Shown here: piece after piece, positions 43,048 through 51,431 of the stretch
How the letters are laid out: each line of letters opens with the position of its first letter
How positions within the stretch are numbered: position 1 is the stretch's first letter
Assembly: GCF_027484705.1 (NCBI RefSeq)
Contig: NZ_JAIXSL010000011.1
Span: 1-64,000 of the forward strand
Reading direction: 5' to 3'
DNA length: 64,000 nucleotides
Origin: Flavobacterium sp.
Lineage (GTDB): Bacteria; Bacteroidota; Bacteroidia; Flavobacteriales; Flavobacteriaceae
Made by a program: the position numbers and the translations under genes
The notes under the pieces: model-generated
Databases searched by the model: none
Told to the model about the DNA's origin: nothing
What the model saw: the letters and a program-made list of their open reading frames with translations, nothing else

Positions 43048-45819
43048 ATGGATAGGTTTTCCTTTTTAAACGCAGCACACACCGAATTTTTTGCAGATTT
43101 ATACGATCAATATTTAGAGAACCCGGACAGCGTCGAGCCGAGCTGGAGAAGTTTCTTTCAAGGTTTCGATTTTGGAATGACCACCTACAACGAAGAACAA
43201 GCAGTGGCTCAAATGGGCAACATCGCTTCAGACAACATTCAAAACGGTCAAGTTTCGGATAAAATTCTAAAAGAATTTAACGTGCTGAAACTCATCGATG
43301 GCTACAGAACCCGCGGGCATCTTTTCACCAAAACCAATCCGGTTCGAGATCGTAGAATTTTCTCGCCAAACCTTCAGTTGGAAAACTACGGATTGTCGAA
43401 CGATGATTTGAATACTGTTTTTGATGCTGCAAAAATTTTAGGGCATCAACCTTCCACTTTGCAGGATATTCTGACGCATTTGAGAAATGTTTATTGCCAG
43501 CATATCGGTATCGAATACATGTACATGAGAAACCCGGAATGGATCCAATGGATTCAGGATCGCATCAACATCAACGACAACCTTCCGAATTTCAATAACG
43601 AACAAAAGAAACACATCTTAAGCAAACTCAACGAAGCGGTTTCTTTCGAGAATTTCTTACACACCAAATATGTAGGTCAAAAACGATTTTCACTCGAAGG
43701 GGGCGAATCCATCATTCCCGCTTTAGATGCTTTGATTGAAGCAGCAGCCGAAAAAGGTGTTGAGCAATTCGTCATGGGAATGGCGCACCGTGGGCGTCTC
43801 AACGTTTTGGCCAATATTTTCAGAAAATCAACCCAGGACATCTTCTCCGAATTTGACGGAAAAGATTACGATCAGGAATATTTCGACGGTGATGTGAAAT
43901 ACCACTTAGGATTAACATCCGACAGAACCACAAGCACAGGAAAGCACATCAACATCAATCTCGCGCCGAATCCATCGCACTTGGAAACGGTTGGAGCCGT
44001 AATTGAAGGCATCACAAGAGCCAAACAAGACCACTATTTCCCCGATGATTTTTCTAAAGTGTTGCCAATTGCCGTTCACGGTGATGCCGCGATTGCCGGA
44101 CAAGGAATTCTCTACGAAATAATACAAATGGCGCAACTCGACGGTTATAAAACCGGCGGAACAATCCACATTGTCATCAACAACCAAGTGGGTTTCACCA
44201 CCAATTATCTCGATGCACGTTCGTCAACGTATTGTACCGATGTCGCGAAAGTCACGCTTTCTCCCGTATTACACGTAAATGCTGACGATGCGGAAGCTGT
44301 CGTGCACGCGATGTTGTTTGCGCTCGATTTCAGAATGCAGTTCGGCCGCGACGTATTCATCGATTTGTTAGGCTACAGAAAATACGGGCACAACGAAGGC
44401 GACGAACCGCGTTTCACCCAACCTTTACTTTATAAAATCATTGCCAAACACAAAAACCCAAGAGATCTTTATGCCGAGAAATTACTCGCGCAAGGCGTCA
44501 TCGACGGGAATTTTGTAAAAGATTTGGAAACCTCATACAAATTAGATTTAGATCAAAACTTAGAAGCATCACGTAAAAAAGATTTAACCATCATCACGCC
44601 GTTCATGCAAAACGAATGGCAAGGCATGAAGCAGGTTTCCGATGATGTGATGCTCCAAAAAGTAGATACGACTTTCCCGAAAAAAGGACTCACCGAAATC
44701 GCCGAAGTGATCTGCAATTTGCCAAAAGACAAAAAGTTCATCAGCAAGATTGAAAAACTGATCAACGACAGAAAAACCATGTTCTTCGAAACCGACAAAC
44801 TCGATTGGGCGATGGCGGAATTCCTAGCTTACGGTTCGTTAATGACCGAAGGCTACAGCGTTCGTATTTCCGGACAAGACGTAGAAAGAGGAACATTCTC
44901 ACACCGTCACGCCGTAGTAAAAGTCGAAGACAGCGAAGAAGAAGTCATCTTGCTCAACAACCTCAAAGCGCAAGGCAAATTCTACATTTATAACTCATTC
45001 CTTTCCGAATATGGCGTATTAGGTTTCGATTACGGTTACGCACTTGCGAGCCCGAAAACGCTCACGATTTGGGAAGCCCAATTCGGTGATTTCAGCAACG
45101 GTGCGCAAATCATGATCGACCAATACATCTCCTGTGGCGAAGACAAATGGAACAACCAAAACGGACTCGTCATGTTATTGCCTCACGGTTACGAAGGGCA
45201 AGGTGCCGAGCATTCTTCAGCCAGAATGGAGCGTTACCTGCAATTGTGCGCGCGTCACAACATGTTCGTCGCCGATTGTACAACACCCGCGAATTTCTAC
45301 CACTTGTTGCGCCGCCAGATGAAAACCGAATACCGCAAACCTCTGATCGTGTTCACCCCGAAAAGTTTGTTACGCGATCCGAGAGTCGTTTCGTCTGTTG
45401 ATGAATTCGCCACCGGAAGTTTTCAGGAAACTATAGACGATGTTACGGTAAACAAAAAAGACGTCAAAACCTTGGTATTCTGCACCGGAAAATTCTATTA
45501 CGACCTCGATGCCGAAAGACAAAACCTAGGCAGAAAAGACGTCGCGATTGTCAGAATCGAACAGTTGTTCCCATTGCCGGTCGAGCAATTGAAAGCCATC
45601 ATCAAATCTTACCCGAAAGCCGACGATTTCGTTTGGGCGCAGGAAGAACCGAAAAACATGGGCGCCTACAGTTTCATGCTGATGAATTTCGATTTGGTCA
45701 AATGGAGACTGGCCTCACTAAAAGCCTACGCAGCACCGGCCGCCGGAAGTTACACGAGAGCCAAACGCCGCCACGCCGATGCGATCCGAATGGTTTTTGA
45801 TAAAAATTTATTTCAATAA
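43048..45819 (+). CDS. sucA: 2-oxoglutarate dehydrogenase E1 component
   Basis: Thiamine-diphosphate-dependent decarboxylase of the TCA-cycle 2-oxoglutarate dehydrogenase complex. The 923-residue protein has the N-terminal helix typical of OGDH-E1 (FFADLYDQYLENPDSVEPSWRSFF), VMGMAHRGRLNVLANI, the cofactor motif GDAAIAGQGILYE followed by INNQVGFTTN, GYRKYGHNEGDEPRFTQP, and the transketolase-like C-terminal half (GTFSHRHAVV, LPHGYEGQGAEHSSARMERYLQL). It is followed by sucB after 281 bp of repeat-rich DNA. Confidence 0.96.
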   Translation: MDRFSFLNAAHTEFFADLYDQYLENPDSVEPSWRSFFQGFDFGMTTYNEEQAVAQMGNIASDNIQNGQVSDKILKEFNVLKLIDGYRTRGHLFTKTNPVRDRRIFSPNLQLENYGLSNDDLNTVFDAAKILGHQPSTLQDILTHLRNVYCQHIGIEYMYMRNPEWIQWIQDRININDNLPNFNNEQKKHILSKLNEAVSFENFLHTKYVGQKRFSLEGGESIIPALDALIEAAAEKGVEQFVMGMAHRGRLNVLANIFRKSTQDIFSEFDGKDYDQEYFDGDVKYHLGLTSDRTTSTGKHININLAPNPSHLETVGAVIEGITRAKQDHYFPDDFSKVLPIAVHGDAAIAGQGILYEIIQMAQLDGYKTGGTIHIVINNQVGFTTNYLDARSSTYCTDVAKVTLSPVLHVNADDAEAVVHAMLFALDFRMQFGRDVFIDLLGYRKYGHNEGDEPRFTQPLLYKIIAKHKNPRDLYAEKLLAQGVIDGNFVKDLETSYKLDLDQNLEASRKKDLTIITPFMQNEWQGMKQVSDDVMLQKVDTTFPKKGLTEIAEVICNLPKDKKFISKIEKLINDRKTMFFETDKLDWAMAEFLAYGSLMTEGYSVRISGQDVERGTFSHRHAVVKVEDSEEEVILLNNLKAQGKFYIYNSFLSEYGVLGFDYGYALASPKTLTIWEAQFGDFSNGAQIMIDQYISCGEDKWNNQNGLVMLLPHGYEGQGAEHSSARMERYLQLCARHNMFVADCTTPANFYHLLRRQMKTEYRKPLIVFTPKSLLRDPRVVSSVDEFATGSFQETIDDVTVNKKDVKTLVFCTGKFYYDLDAERQNLGRKDVAIVRIEQLFPLPVEQLKAIIKSYPKADDFVWAQEEPKNMGAYSFMLMNFDLVKWRLASLKAYAAPAAGSYTRAKRRHADAIRMVFDKNLFQ

Positions 45820-45821
45820 TG

Positions 45822-45906
45822 AGAAGCTATTTCCTGCTGTACGCTAAATTTTTTGCGCCGAACACCGGCACAAAAAGATACCGCTGCCATCAGGGCTAGG
45901 GCTTTA
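45822..45906 (+). repeat. Dispersed GC-rich intergenic repeat, family 1, copy C
   Basis: Begins AGAAGCTATTTCCTGCTGTACGCT, has the hairpin TTTGCGCCG-AACAC-CGGCACAAA, and ends CATCAGGGCTAGGGC. GCCGAACACCGGCACAAAA is identical to copy B. It starts 3 bp after the sucA stop. Confidence 0.75.
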
Positions 45907-45946
45907 GGAACATAACAACGCACATTCAAAATTTAACATTATCTAA

Positions 45947-45975
45947 CGATCCGTTCGCTAACGCTCGGGTCATCA
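45947..45975 (-). repeat. Fragment of a family 2 repeat, reversed
   Basis: Read on the minus strand it contains GAGCGTTAGCGAACGGATCG, sharing GCGTTAGCGA with copy D at 32911. It is a short piece only. Confidence 0.4.
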
Positions 45976-45991
45976 TTTAAAATAAGTCACA

Positions 45992-46114
45992 ATGATTTTA
46001 GAAATATTTGAAATTAAAAGGAGGACAGCCAGTGGCTGTCAGGTATAAAATCAGTATTCTAAGTCAAGAACCAAAATAAACCAAACTAAAATATAAAATT
46101 ATGATTTTAGAAAT
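45992..46114 (+). repeat. 14-bp direct repeat flanking a palindrome ahead of sucB
   Basis: ATGATTTTAGAAAT occurs at 45992-46005 and again as the first codons of sucB at 46101-46114. The 95 bp between the copies contain a perfect 17-bp palindrome GACAGCCA-G-TGGCTGTC (46024-46040). The upstream copy continues out of the sucB sequence and is not a working start of that gene. Confidence 0.65.
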
Positions 46115-47339
46115 GAAGGTTCCCTCTCCTGGGGAGTCAATCAAAGAAGTTGAAATCGCAACCTGGCTCGTGAAAGACGGCGATTATGTAGAAAAAGACC
46201 AAGCCATCGCAGAAGTCGATTCAGACAAAGCCACGCTGGAATTGCCAGCAGAAGCCAGTGGCATCATTACGCTCAAAGCCGAAGAAGGCGACGCGGTTGC
46301 CGTTGGTGCCGTAGTTTGCTTAATCGATACCGACGCTGCGAAACCATCAGGAAGCGCTCCGGCAGCAGAAGCTAAACCAGCGGCTGAAGCTCCAAAAGCT
46401 GAGGCGAAACCTGAACCAAAAGTAGAAGCTCCAAAGGCCGCACCGGCTCCAACTTCTTATGCAGCCAATACGCCATCACCGGCCGCGAGAAAAATATTAG
46501 ACGAGAAAAACATACAACCTACAGACATCGTAGGAACAGGAAAAGGTGGCAGAATCACCAAAGACGATGCTGTCAATGCCGTACCATCGATGGGAACACC
46601 GACGGGCGGAAACCGAGGCTCGAACCGTACCAAATTGTCGATGTTGCGTCGTAAAGTAGCCGAAAGATTGGTCGCTGCGAAAAACGAAACTGCGATGCTG
46701 ACGACGTTCAACGAAGTCAATATGACGCCGATTAATATGATTAGAAATGAGTATAAAGATGCGTTCAAAGCCAAACATGGCGGCTTAGGTTTGGGCTATA
46801 TGTCGTTCTTCACCAAAGCGGTGACCAGAGCGCTGCAATTGTATCCGGACGTCAACTCGATGATTGACGGAACCGACAAAATCTCTTATGATTTCTGCGA
46901 CATTTCAGTAGCCGTTTCCGGACCGAAAGGTTTGATGGTTCCTGTAGTCAGAAGTGCTGAGAACTTAACATTCCGCGGCGTGGAAGCTGAAATCAAACGT
47001 TTGGCAATCCGTGCAAGAGACGGACAAATTACCGTTGACGATATGACCGGGGGAACTTTCACGATTTCAAACGGCGGTGTTTTCGGAAGCATGTTGAGCA
47101 CGCCAATTATCAATCCGCCACAATCAGGGATTTTAGGAATGCACAACATTATCGAACGTCCGATTGCCGTAAACGGTAAAGTGGAGATTCACCCGATGAT
47201 GTACGTGGCTTTATCGTACGACCACAGAATCATCGACGGTCGCGAATCAGTTGGATTCTTGGTGGCTGTGAAAGAAGCTTTAGAAAATCCGCTGGAATTG
47301 TTGATGAACGGCGATGCTAAAAAAGCACTAGAATTGTAA
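46101..47339 (+). CDS. sucB: Dihydrolipoyl succinyltransferase (2-oxoglutarate dehydrogenase E2)
   Basis: Core of the 2-oxoglutarate dehydrogenase complex, 412 residues. The N-terminal lipoyl domain has the modified Lys43 in [10 protein letters not shown]. An Ala/Pro/Glu-rich linker (about residues 85-120) leads to the E3-binding domain ([14 protein letters not shown] ... [17 protein letters not shown]), then the catalytic domain with [14 protein letters not shown] near the C terminus (conserved His and Asp). [10 protein letters not shown] at the start of the catalytic domain also fits. It needs a lipoamide dehydrogenase from elsewhere. A terminator follows. Confidence 0.96.
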   Translation: MILEMKVPSPGESIKEVEIATWLVKDGDYVEKDQAIAEVDSDKATLELPAEASGIITLKAEEGDAVAVGAVVCLIDTDAAKPSGSAPAAEAKPAAEAPKAEAKPEPKVEAPKAAPAPTSYAANTPSPAARKILDEKNIQPTDIVGTGKGGRITKDDAVNAVPSMGTPTGGNRGSNRTKLSMLRRKVAERLVAAKNETAMLTTFNEVNMTPINMIRNEYKDAFKAKHGGLGLGYMSFFTKAVTRALQLYPDVNSMIDGTDKISYDFCDISVAVSGPKGLMVPVVRSAENLTFRGVEAEIKRLAIRARDGQITVDDMTGGTFTISNGGVFGSMLSTPIINPPQSGILGMHNIIERPIAVNGKVEIHPMMYVALSYDHRIIDGRESVGFLVAVKEALENPLELLMNGDAKKALEL

Positions 47340-47360
47340 CACACAAATTTTCATAAATAT

Positions 47361-47396
47361 AAATCCCGCTTCCGAAACGAAGCGGGATTTTTTGTT
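47361..47396 (+). terminator. Terminator of sucAB
   Basis: AAATCCCGCTTC (47361-47372) pairs perfectly with GAAGCGGGATTT (47379-47390), followed by T-rich sequence; 12-bp stem and 6-nt loop. Confidence 0.9.
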
Positions 47397-47448
47397 TATT
47401 TGTGATTCTGGCGCGCGCCGGACGTTTCGACTGTAGCCAAGTGTGATG

Positions 47449-47520
47449 TGGAACGTTTGCGTGAGGGATGGGAGCAAGTACCGCGTACTTCGGACAGCCC
47501 GACCCGCAGGGGCACGCCCA
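47449..47520 (+). repeat. Dispersed GC-rich intergenic repeat, family 2, copy E
   Basis: Shares TGCGT-AG-GATGG at its start and CGGACAGC-CGACCCG-AGGG-ACGCCC at its end with copy D; the middle differs and holds the small hairpin AGTAC-CGC-GTACT. It ends 15 bp before the MFS gene. Confidence 0.65.
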
Positions 47521-47535
47521 AAAAAACAACTAAAC

Positions 47536-48744
47536 ATGAGAGCAAACAAGAAACAAGCCGCCATCGGATTCATCTTCATCACGATGCTGATTGACATTAC
47601 GGGTTGGGGGATCATTATTCCGGTAATCCCGAAACTGATCGAGGAACTGATTCACGGAGATCTTAGTGAAGCAGCAAAAATCGGAGGCTGGTTGACGTTC
47701 GCTTATGCGATTACGCAATTTTTATGCGCGCCGATTATTGGTAATTTGAGCGATCAATACGGACGCCGCCCGGTGATTCTGATTTCGCTTTTTGGTTTCT
47801 CCATCGATTATTTGTTTCTGTCGATGGCACCGACCATTGGTTGGTTGTTTGTCGGTCGGATTATAGCTGGTGTGACCGGAGCGAGCATTACGACGGCTTC
47901 GGCTTATATTGCTGATGTGAGTACACCGGAAAATCGTGCTAAAAACTTTGGAATGATTGGCGCCGCTTTCGGATTGGGCTTTATCATTGGCCCTGTGATT
48001 GGCGGTTTGCTTGGGCAATATGGCGCGCGCGTCCCGTTTTACGCGGCGGCGGTTTTGTGTATGCTCAACTTTATTTATGGGTTGTTTATTTTACCTGAAT
48101 CTTTGGATGAATCGAATCGCCGTCCGTTTGAATGGAAACGTGCGAATCCTATCGGCGCCTTTGTGAATCTGAAGAAATACCCGCAAATTATAGGTCTGAT
48201 CATATCGATGTTTATTTTGTATGTGGCTTCGCATGCGGTGCAGAGCAATTGGAGTTATTTTACGATGTACCAACTGCATTGGGATGAGAAAATGGTTGGG
48301 ATTTCTTTAGGTGTTATTGGTGTTTTGGTCGCAGTGGTTCAGGGCGGGCTCATCCGTTGGATCAATCCGAAACTTGGAAACCAGAAAAGCATTTATATAG
48401 GTTTTGCTTTGTATGCTATTGGAATGTTTCTGTTTGCTTTTGCCACACAAAGTTGGATGATGTTTGCGTTTTTGGTGCCTTACTGTTTGGGTGGAATCGC
48501 GGGTCCGGCTTTACAATCTGTAATTTCGGGCGATGTACCCAAAACAGAGCAAGGTGAAATTCAGGGAACACTGACGAGTCTGATGAGTGCTTCGGCGATT
48601 GTCGGGCCGCCTTTGATGTCTACGTTATTCTATTATTTTACGCACGATGAGGCGCCGGTTCAGTTTGCAGGCGCGCCTTTTGTGCTCGGCGGATTGATGA
48701 TGCTCGCCAGTGCAGTGATTGCGTATTTTTCGTTTAAGAAATAA
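47536..48744 (+). CDS. MFS transporter, TetA-like (TCR/Tet MFS group)
   Basis: A 402-residue major facilitator with 12 predicted membrane helices. Motif A is in the second loop, [14 protein letters not shown]; motif C-like sequence is [23 protein letters not shown]. The first helix, [18 protein letters not shown], resembles tetracycline:proton antiporters, so drug export is possible, but many chromosomal homologues have no known substrate. The start at ATG 47536 was chosen; the longer frame from 47443 reads through a dispersed repeat and encodes an unlikely Arg/Pro-rich leader. A terminator follows. Confidence 0.88.
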   Translation: MRANKKQAAIGFIFITMLIDITGWGIIIPVIPKLIEELIHGDLSEAAKIGGWLTFAYAITQFLCAPIIGNLSDQYGRRPVILISLFGFSIDYLFLSMAPTIGWLFVGRIIAGVTGASITTASAYIADVSTPENRAKNFGMIGAAFGLGFIIGPVIGGLLGQYGARVPFYAAAVLCMLNFIYGLFILPESLDESNRRPFEWKRANPIGAFVNLKKYPQIIGLIISMFILYVASHAVQSNWSYFTMYQLHWDEKMVGISLGVIGVLVAVVQGGLIRWINPKLGNQKSIYIGFALYAIGMFLFAFATQSWMMFAFLVPYCLGGIAGPALQSVISGDVPKTEQGEIQGTLTSLMSASAIVGPPLMSTLFYYFTHDEAPVQFAGAPFVLGGLMMLASAVIAYFSFKK

Positions 48745-48745
48745 A

Positions 48746-48787
48746 AAAATCCCAACTTCAAAGGTACACTCGAAGTTGGGATTTTGG
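48746..48787. terminator. Bidirectional terminator between MFS gene and cargo array
   Basis: AAAATCCCAACTTC (48746-48759) pairs with GAAGTTGGGATTTT (48772-48785); A- and T-runs on both sides serve both convergent units. Confidence 0.88.
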
Positions 48788-48804
48788 TTTTGATTTTATG
48801 GAGG

Positions 48805-51414
48805 TTACTCTTTGATGATCTTTATGGTTTTCTCTTGACCCGAAGCAGTTACTTTCACGAAATAAACGCCGTTAGCCAGCAATCTTAAATCTATTTCTGT
48901 TTGCAATTCATTCACTTTCTTTGAGATCATGATTTGCCCTAGGATCGAAGTGATTTCTATGGCATCAATGGATGCAGTGTTAGAAACAGACAAAGTGTTT
49001 TTGACAGGATTTGGGAAGCACTTCAAATCGTTGAAAGTAAAATCAGCAACTCCTAAATTGCTTATGATGGTAGTGCTGGCAACGTTGGTGGCAATCGGCG
49101 CATTGAAATCAAAATAGATATTGGCGCTGTTTGGGATCACATCACCTACTGCAATTCCGGCAACCGGTTTTACTTTAAATGAAATATAACCATGACTCAA
49201 AACCTCGTTCGAAGTTCCTGGTAAATTGATGTTTTCAAACAAAAACTCATTGTGGTTGTTGGTGTTTTTCACCCTGCAATTGTGGCTTGTGCTGATGAGT
49301 TTGAAAGTGCTCCAGTCGAGTTTTGCATCGAGATCATTGAGCACCTTGATGTTTATGGCATCCGAAGTTCCGACATTCTGGAAACGAATCGTGTAGTGTA
49401 AATAGTCTTGCTGCGCTTGCGCTAATCTTATGGAAGCGCCTTCATGGACTATAATGTCGTTCGGATCTTGTGAATTCACAACGGTTTGACTCACCGAACA
49501 ACTGTTGTTCGCTGGCGTGTAATCGGCTGCAATCGGCGTAATGTTTCCTGAAAACGGAATTAACTGACCCGAGTCTACAGTCGGAGGCGTGGCCACTTGG
49601 AATTTTACATTTTGGATTAATCTGCTTTCAAAAGGAGCGATATTCGTGTAATTGAAAACCAAAGAATTCGTGTTGATCGTATTGGGCGACGGATTGCTGT
49701 TCAGAAACGACATTTTTGTATTGTCGAACTGAAAGCTTATCTGACCGCTCAGGGTGGTGCTTCCGTTGTTTTTGAACCAGATATTGTAAAAGGCAGGAAG
49801 CCCCGGAACAACATTAAATAAAGGGATAAGCACAATCTCCAAATCATCAACATTGCTGTTGGCCGCGACACAAAAATCAGGAGCCATCGTGGTATTAGGG
49901 GTGTTAAAATTAAAGGTTTGAGAAGCCGGTGTCACCGTAAAATAACTTGGCAATCCTGTTACAGAAACCGTATTGGTTCCGGTTTCGCCTACGAGGTAAT
50001 ATTCGCCACCGGCATAAGCCCTTGTTCCAGAGCTATAAGTCGTAGATCCGTTGACATTTTGTACGCTAATTTCATTGAGGTAAGCATCGCCGGAATCACA
50101 GCCGTTGGCATTCGCATCGTATCTGATTTTCCCTAAAATCCTGTTTTTCAGAACCACGACATAAGCGTAGTTTACGAAACAATCTGACGGATTACTAACA
50201 AGGCAAATTTGATAAGGAACGGCATAAGTTCCCTCGGCAACACCTGCGCCAATATTAATGATACCATTGGAATTTATAGAAAATCCGGAAGGCGTATTCA
50301 AAGGAGTCAGCATTACGACTAATGGTGAAAACGGACTGCCGTTGGCGGTGTCATTATCCAATACGCTTGTAGCTATAGTAGAGTTGGGATAATGAGGTGC
50401 GCTAAAATCATCATAGTTGGCCACTATATTGGACAGGCCGGTTACGGTAACATAAGCGGTTGCACTCGGGCACATTCCGGAGCCAATTTCACAAACCGTA
50501 TAATTGAACACATAGCTTCCGGGCGTTGTTCCGGGCGCTACATAAATGGTTCCATCAAAGTCTAACATAAGTCCTGGCGGAATGTCTTGAGCCTCAACAG
50601 TAGCATTATTGGGATTTAGAGGTCCGATACAGTCTGCAAAATCATTATTTAACACATTGCCAGCTGGGCCTCCAAAGGTGTTGTCAATAGGGTTCGATGT
50701 GAAATCGTCATTATTAGCAAAAATAAAAGGAGGATTAACAAAAATATTGATATAACCAATGCTGCAATTGTCCGGATGTGCAATCTCGCACAACTGATAG
50801 GTCAAAACATATCCGCCTACATTCACAAACGGATTTAAAAGAAAAATGTCTCCATTGCTATTGATCGTAAGTTCAGGATAAATGGATAAATTGGTGACCA
50901 CCACATCAGCAGGATGGACGACATCTCCGGGTTGTGTAATATAGGTTTCCAATATAGCAGGAACGCCATTAAGGGTGTCCACAGGGGAACCTGAATTAGC
51001 ACCTAAAACATTGCCCACAAAATTATTCCAGCAATACGCAGTAAAGCCCTTAGGATTGGTAATCAGCTTCGTATTGATCGTCACAGTTCCTGTAGCACAA
51101 AGCGTACTATTGGCTATCGAACAGATCTTATAAGTCAAAGTATAAGTGCCTCTTGGGGTGCCTCCAGCGACAACAACATTGGTTCCCGAAATGGAAACGC
51201 CGGCATTGGTCGTTGTGAGTTGCGTAATGGTAACGGTACTTAATGTTGCTGCTTGACCATTTAAAATGTCGTTGAGCAATACATTTCCGGCAGTGACATC
51301 AGACGCGCCATAAACAACACCAAAAGTATCATCAGCTGCATTAATTTGAGCGAAAGAAAACTGGCCACAAAACAATCCGAAAAATAGCAATAAAAGGGAG
51401 TAATTTTTTTTCAT
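48805..51414 (-). CDS. Large T9SS surface protein, array member 5
   Basis: An 869-residue exported protein. Signal peptide 1-23; then four modules of about 95 residues, each with a line like VLLNDILNG and ending in a C-x8-C pair (for example LCEIAHPDNC, ICLVSNPSDC). Next comes an SdrD-like stretch ILGKIRYDANANGCDSGD (about 425-500), then a conserved block starting QDPNDI (about 655-790; of the type named DUF7619). The sorting domain is at about 795-869 (FPNPVKNTLSV ... KTIKIIKE). It is the last gene of the array, 17 bp after its neighbour. It is probably a surface adhesin or matrix protein; no enzyme motif is seen. Confidence 0.82.
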   Translation of the reverse strand: MKKNYSLLLLFFGLFCGQFSFAQINAADDTFGVVYGASDVTAGNVLLNDILNGQAATLSTVTITQLTTTNAGVSISGTNVVVAGGTPRGTYTLTYKICSIANSTLCATGTVTINTKLITNPKGFTAYCWNNFVGNVLGANSGSPVDTLNGVPAILETYITQPGDVVHPADVVVTNLSIYPELTINSNGDIFLLNPFVNVGGYVLTYQLCEIAHPDNCSIGYINIFVNPPFIFANNDDFTSNPIDNTFGGPAGNVLNNDFADCIGPLNPNNATVEAQDIPPGLMLDFDGTIYVAPGTTPGSYVFNYTVCEIGSGMCPSATAYVTVTGLSNIVANYDDFSAPHYPNSTIATSVLDNDTANGSPFSPLVVMLTPLNTPSGFSINSNGIINIGAGVAEGTYAVPYQICLVSNPSDCFVNYAYVVVLKNRILGKIRYDANANGCDSGDAYLNEISVQNVNGSTTYSSGTRAYAGGEYYLVGETGTNTVSVTGLPSYFTVTPASQTFNFNTPNTTMAPDFCVAANSNVDDLEIVLIPLFNVVPGLPAFYNIWFKNNGSTTLSGQISFQFDNTKMSFLNSNPSPNTINTNSLVFNYTNIAPFESRLIQNVKFQVATPPTVDSGQLIPFSGNITPIAADYTPANNSCSVSQTVVNSQDPNDIIVHEGASIRLAQAQQDYLHYTIRFQNVGTSDAINIKVLNDLDAKLDWSTFKLISTSHNCRVKNTNNHNEFLFENINLPGTSNEVLSHGYISFKVKPVAGIAVGDVIPNSANIYFDFNAPIATNVASTTIISNLGVADFTFNDLKCFPNPVKNTLSVSNTASIDAIEITSILGQIMISKKVNELQTEIDLRLLANGVYFVKVTASGQEKTIKIIKE

Positions 51415-51431
51415 AAATAATGTATTAGCGA

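Noticed and set aside
47443..47535. Longer start for the MFS transporter
   Set aside because: The added 31 residues are encoded by a dispersed GC-rich repeat; the ATG at 47536 gives the usual N terminus.
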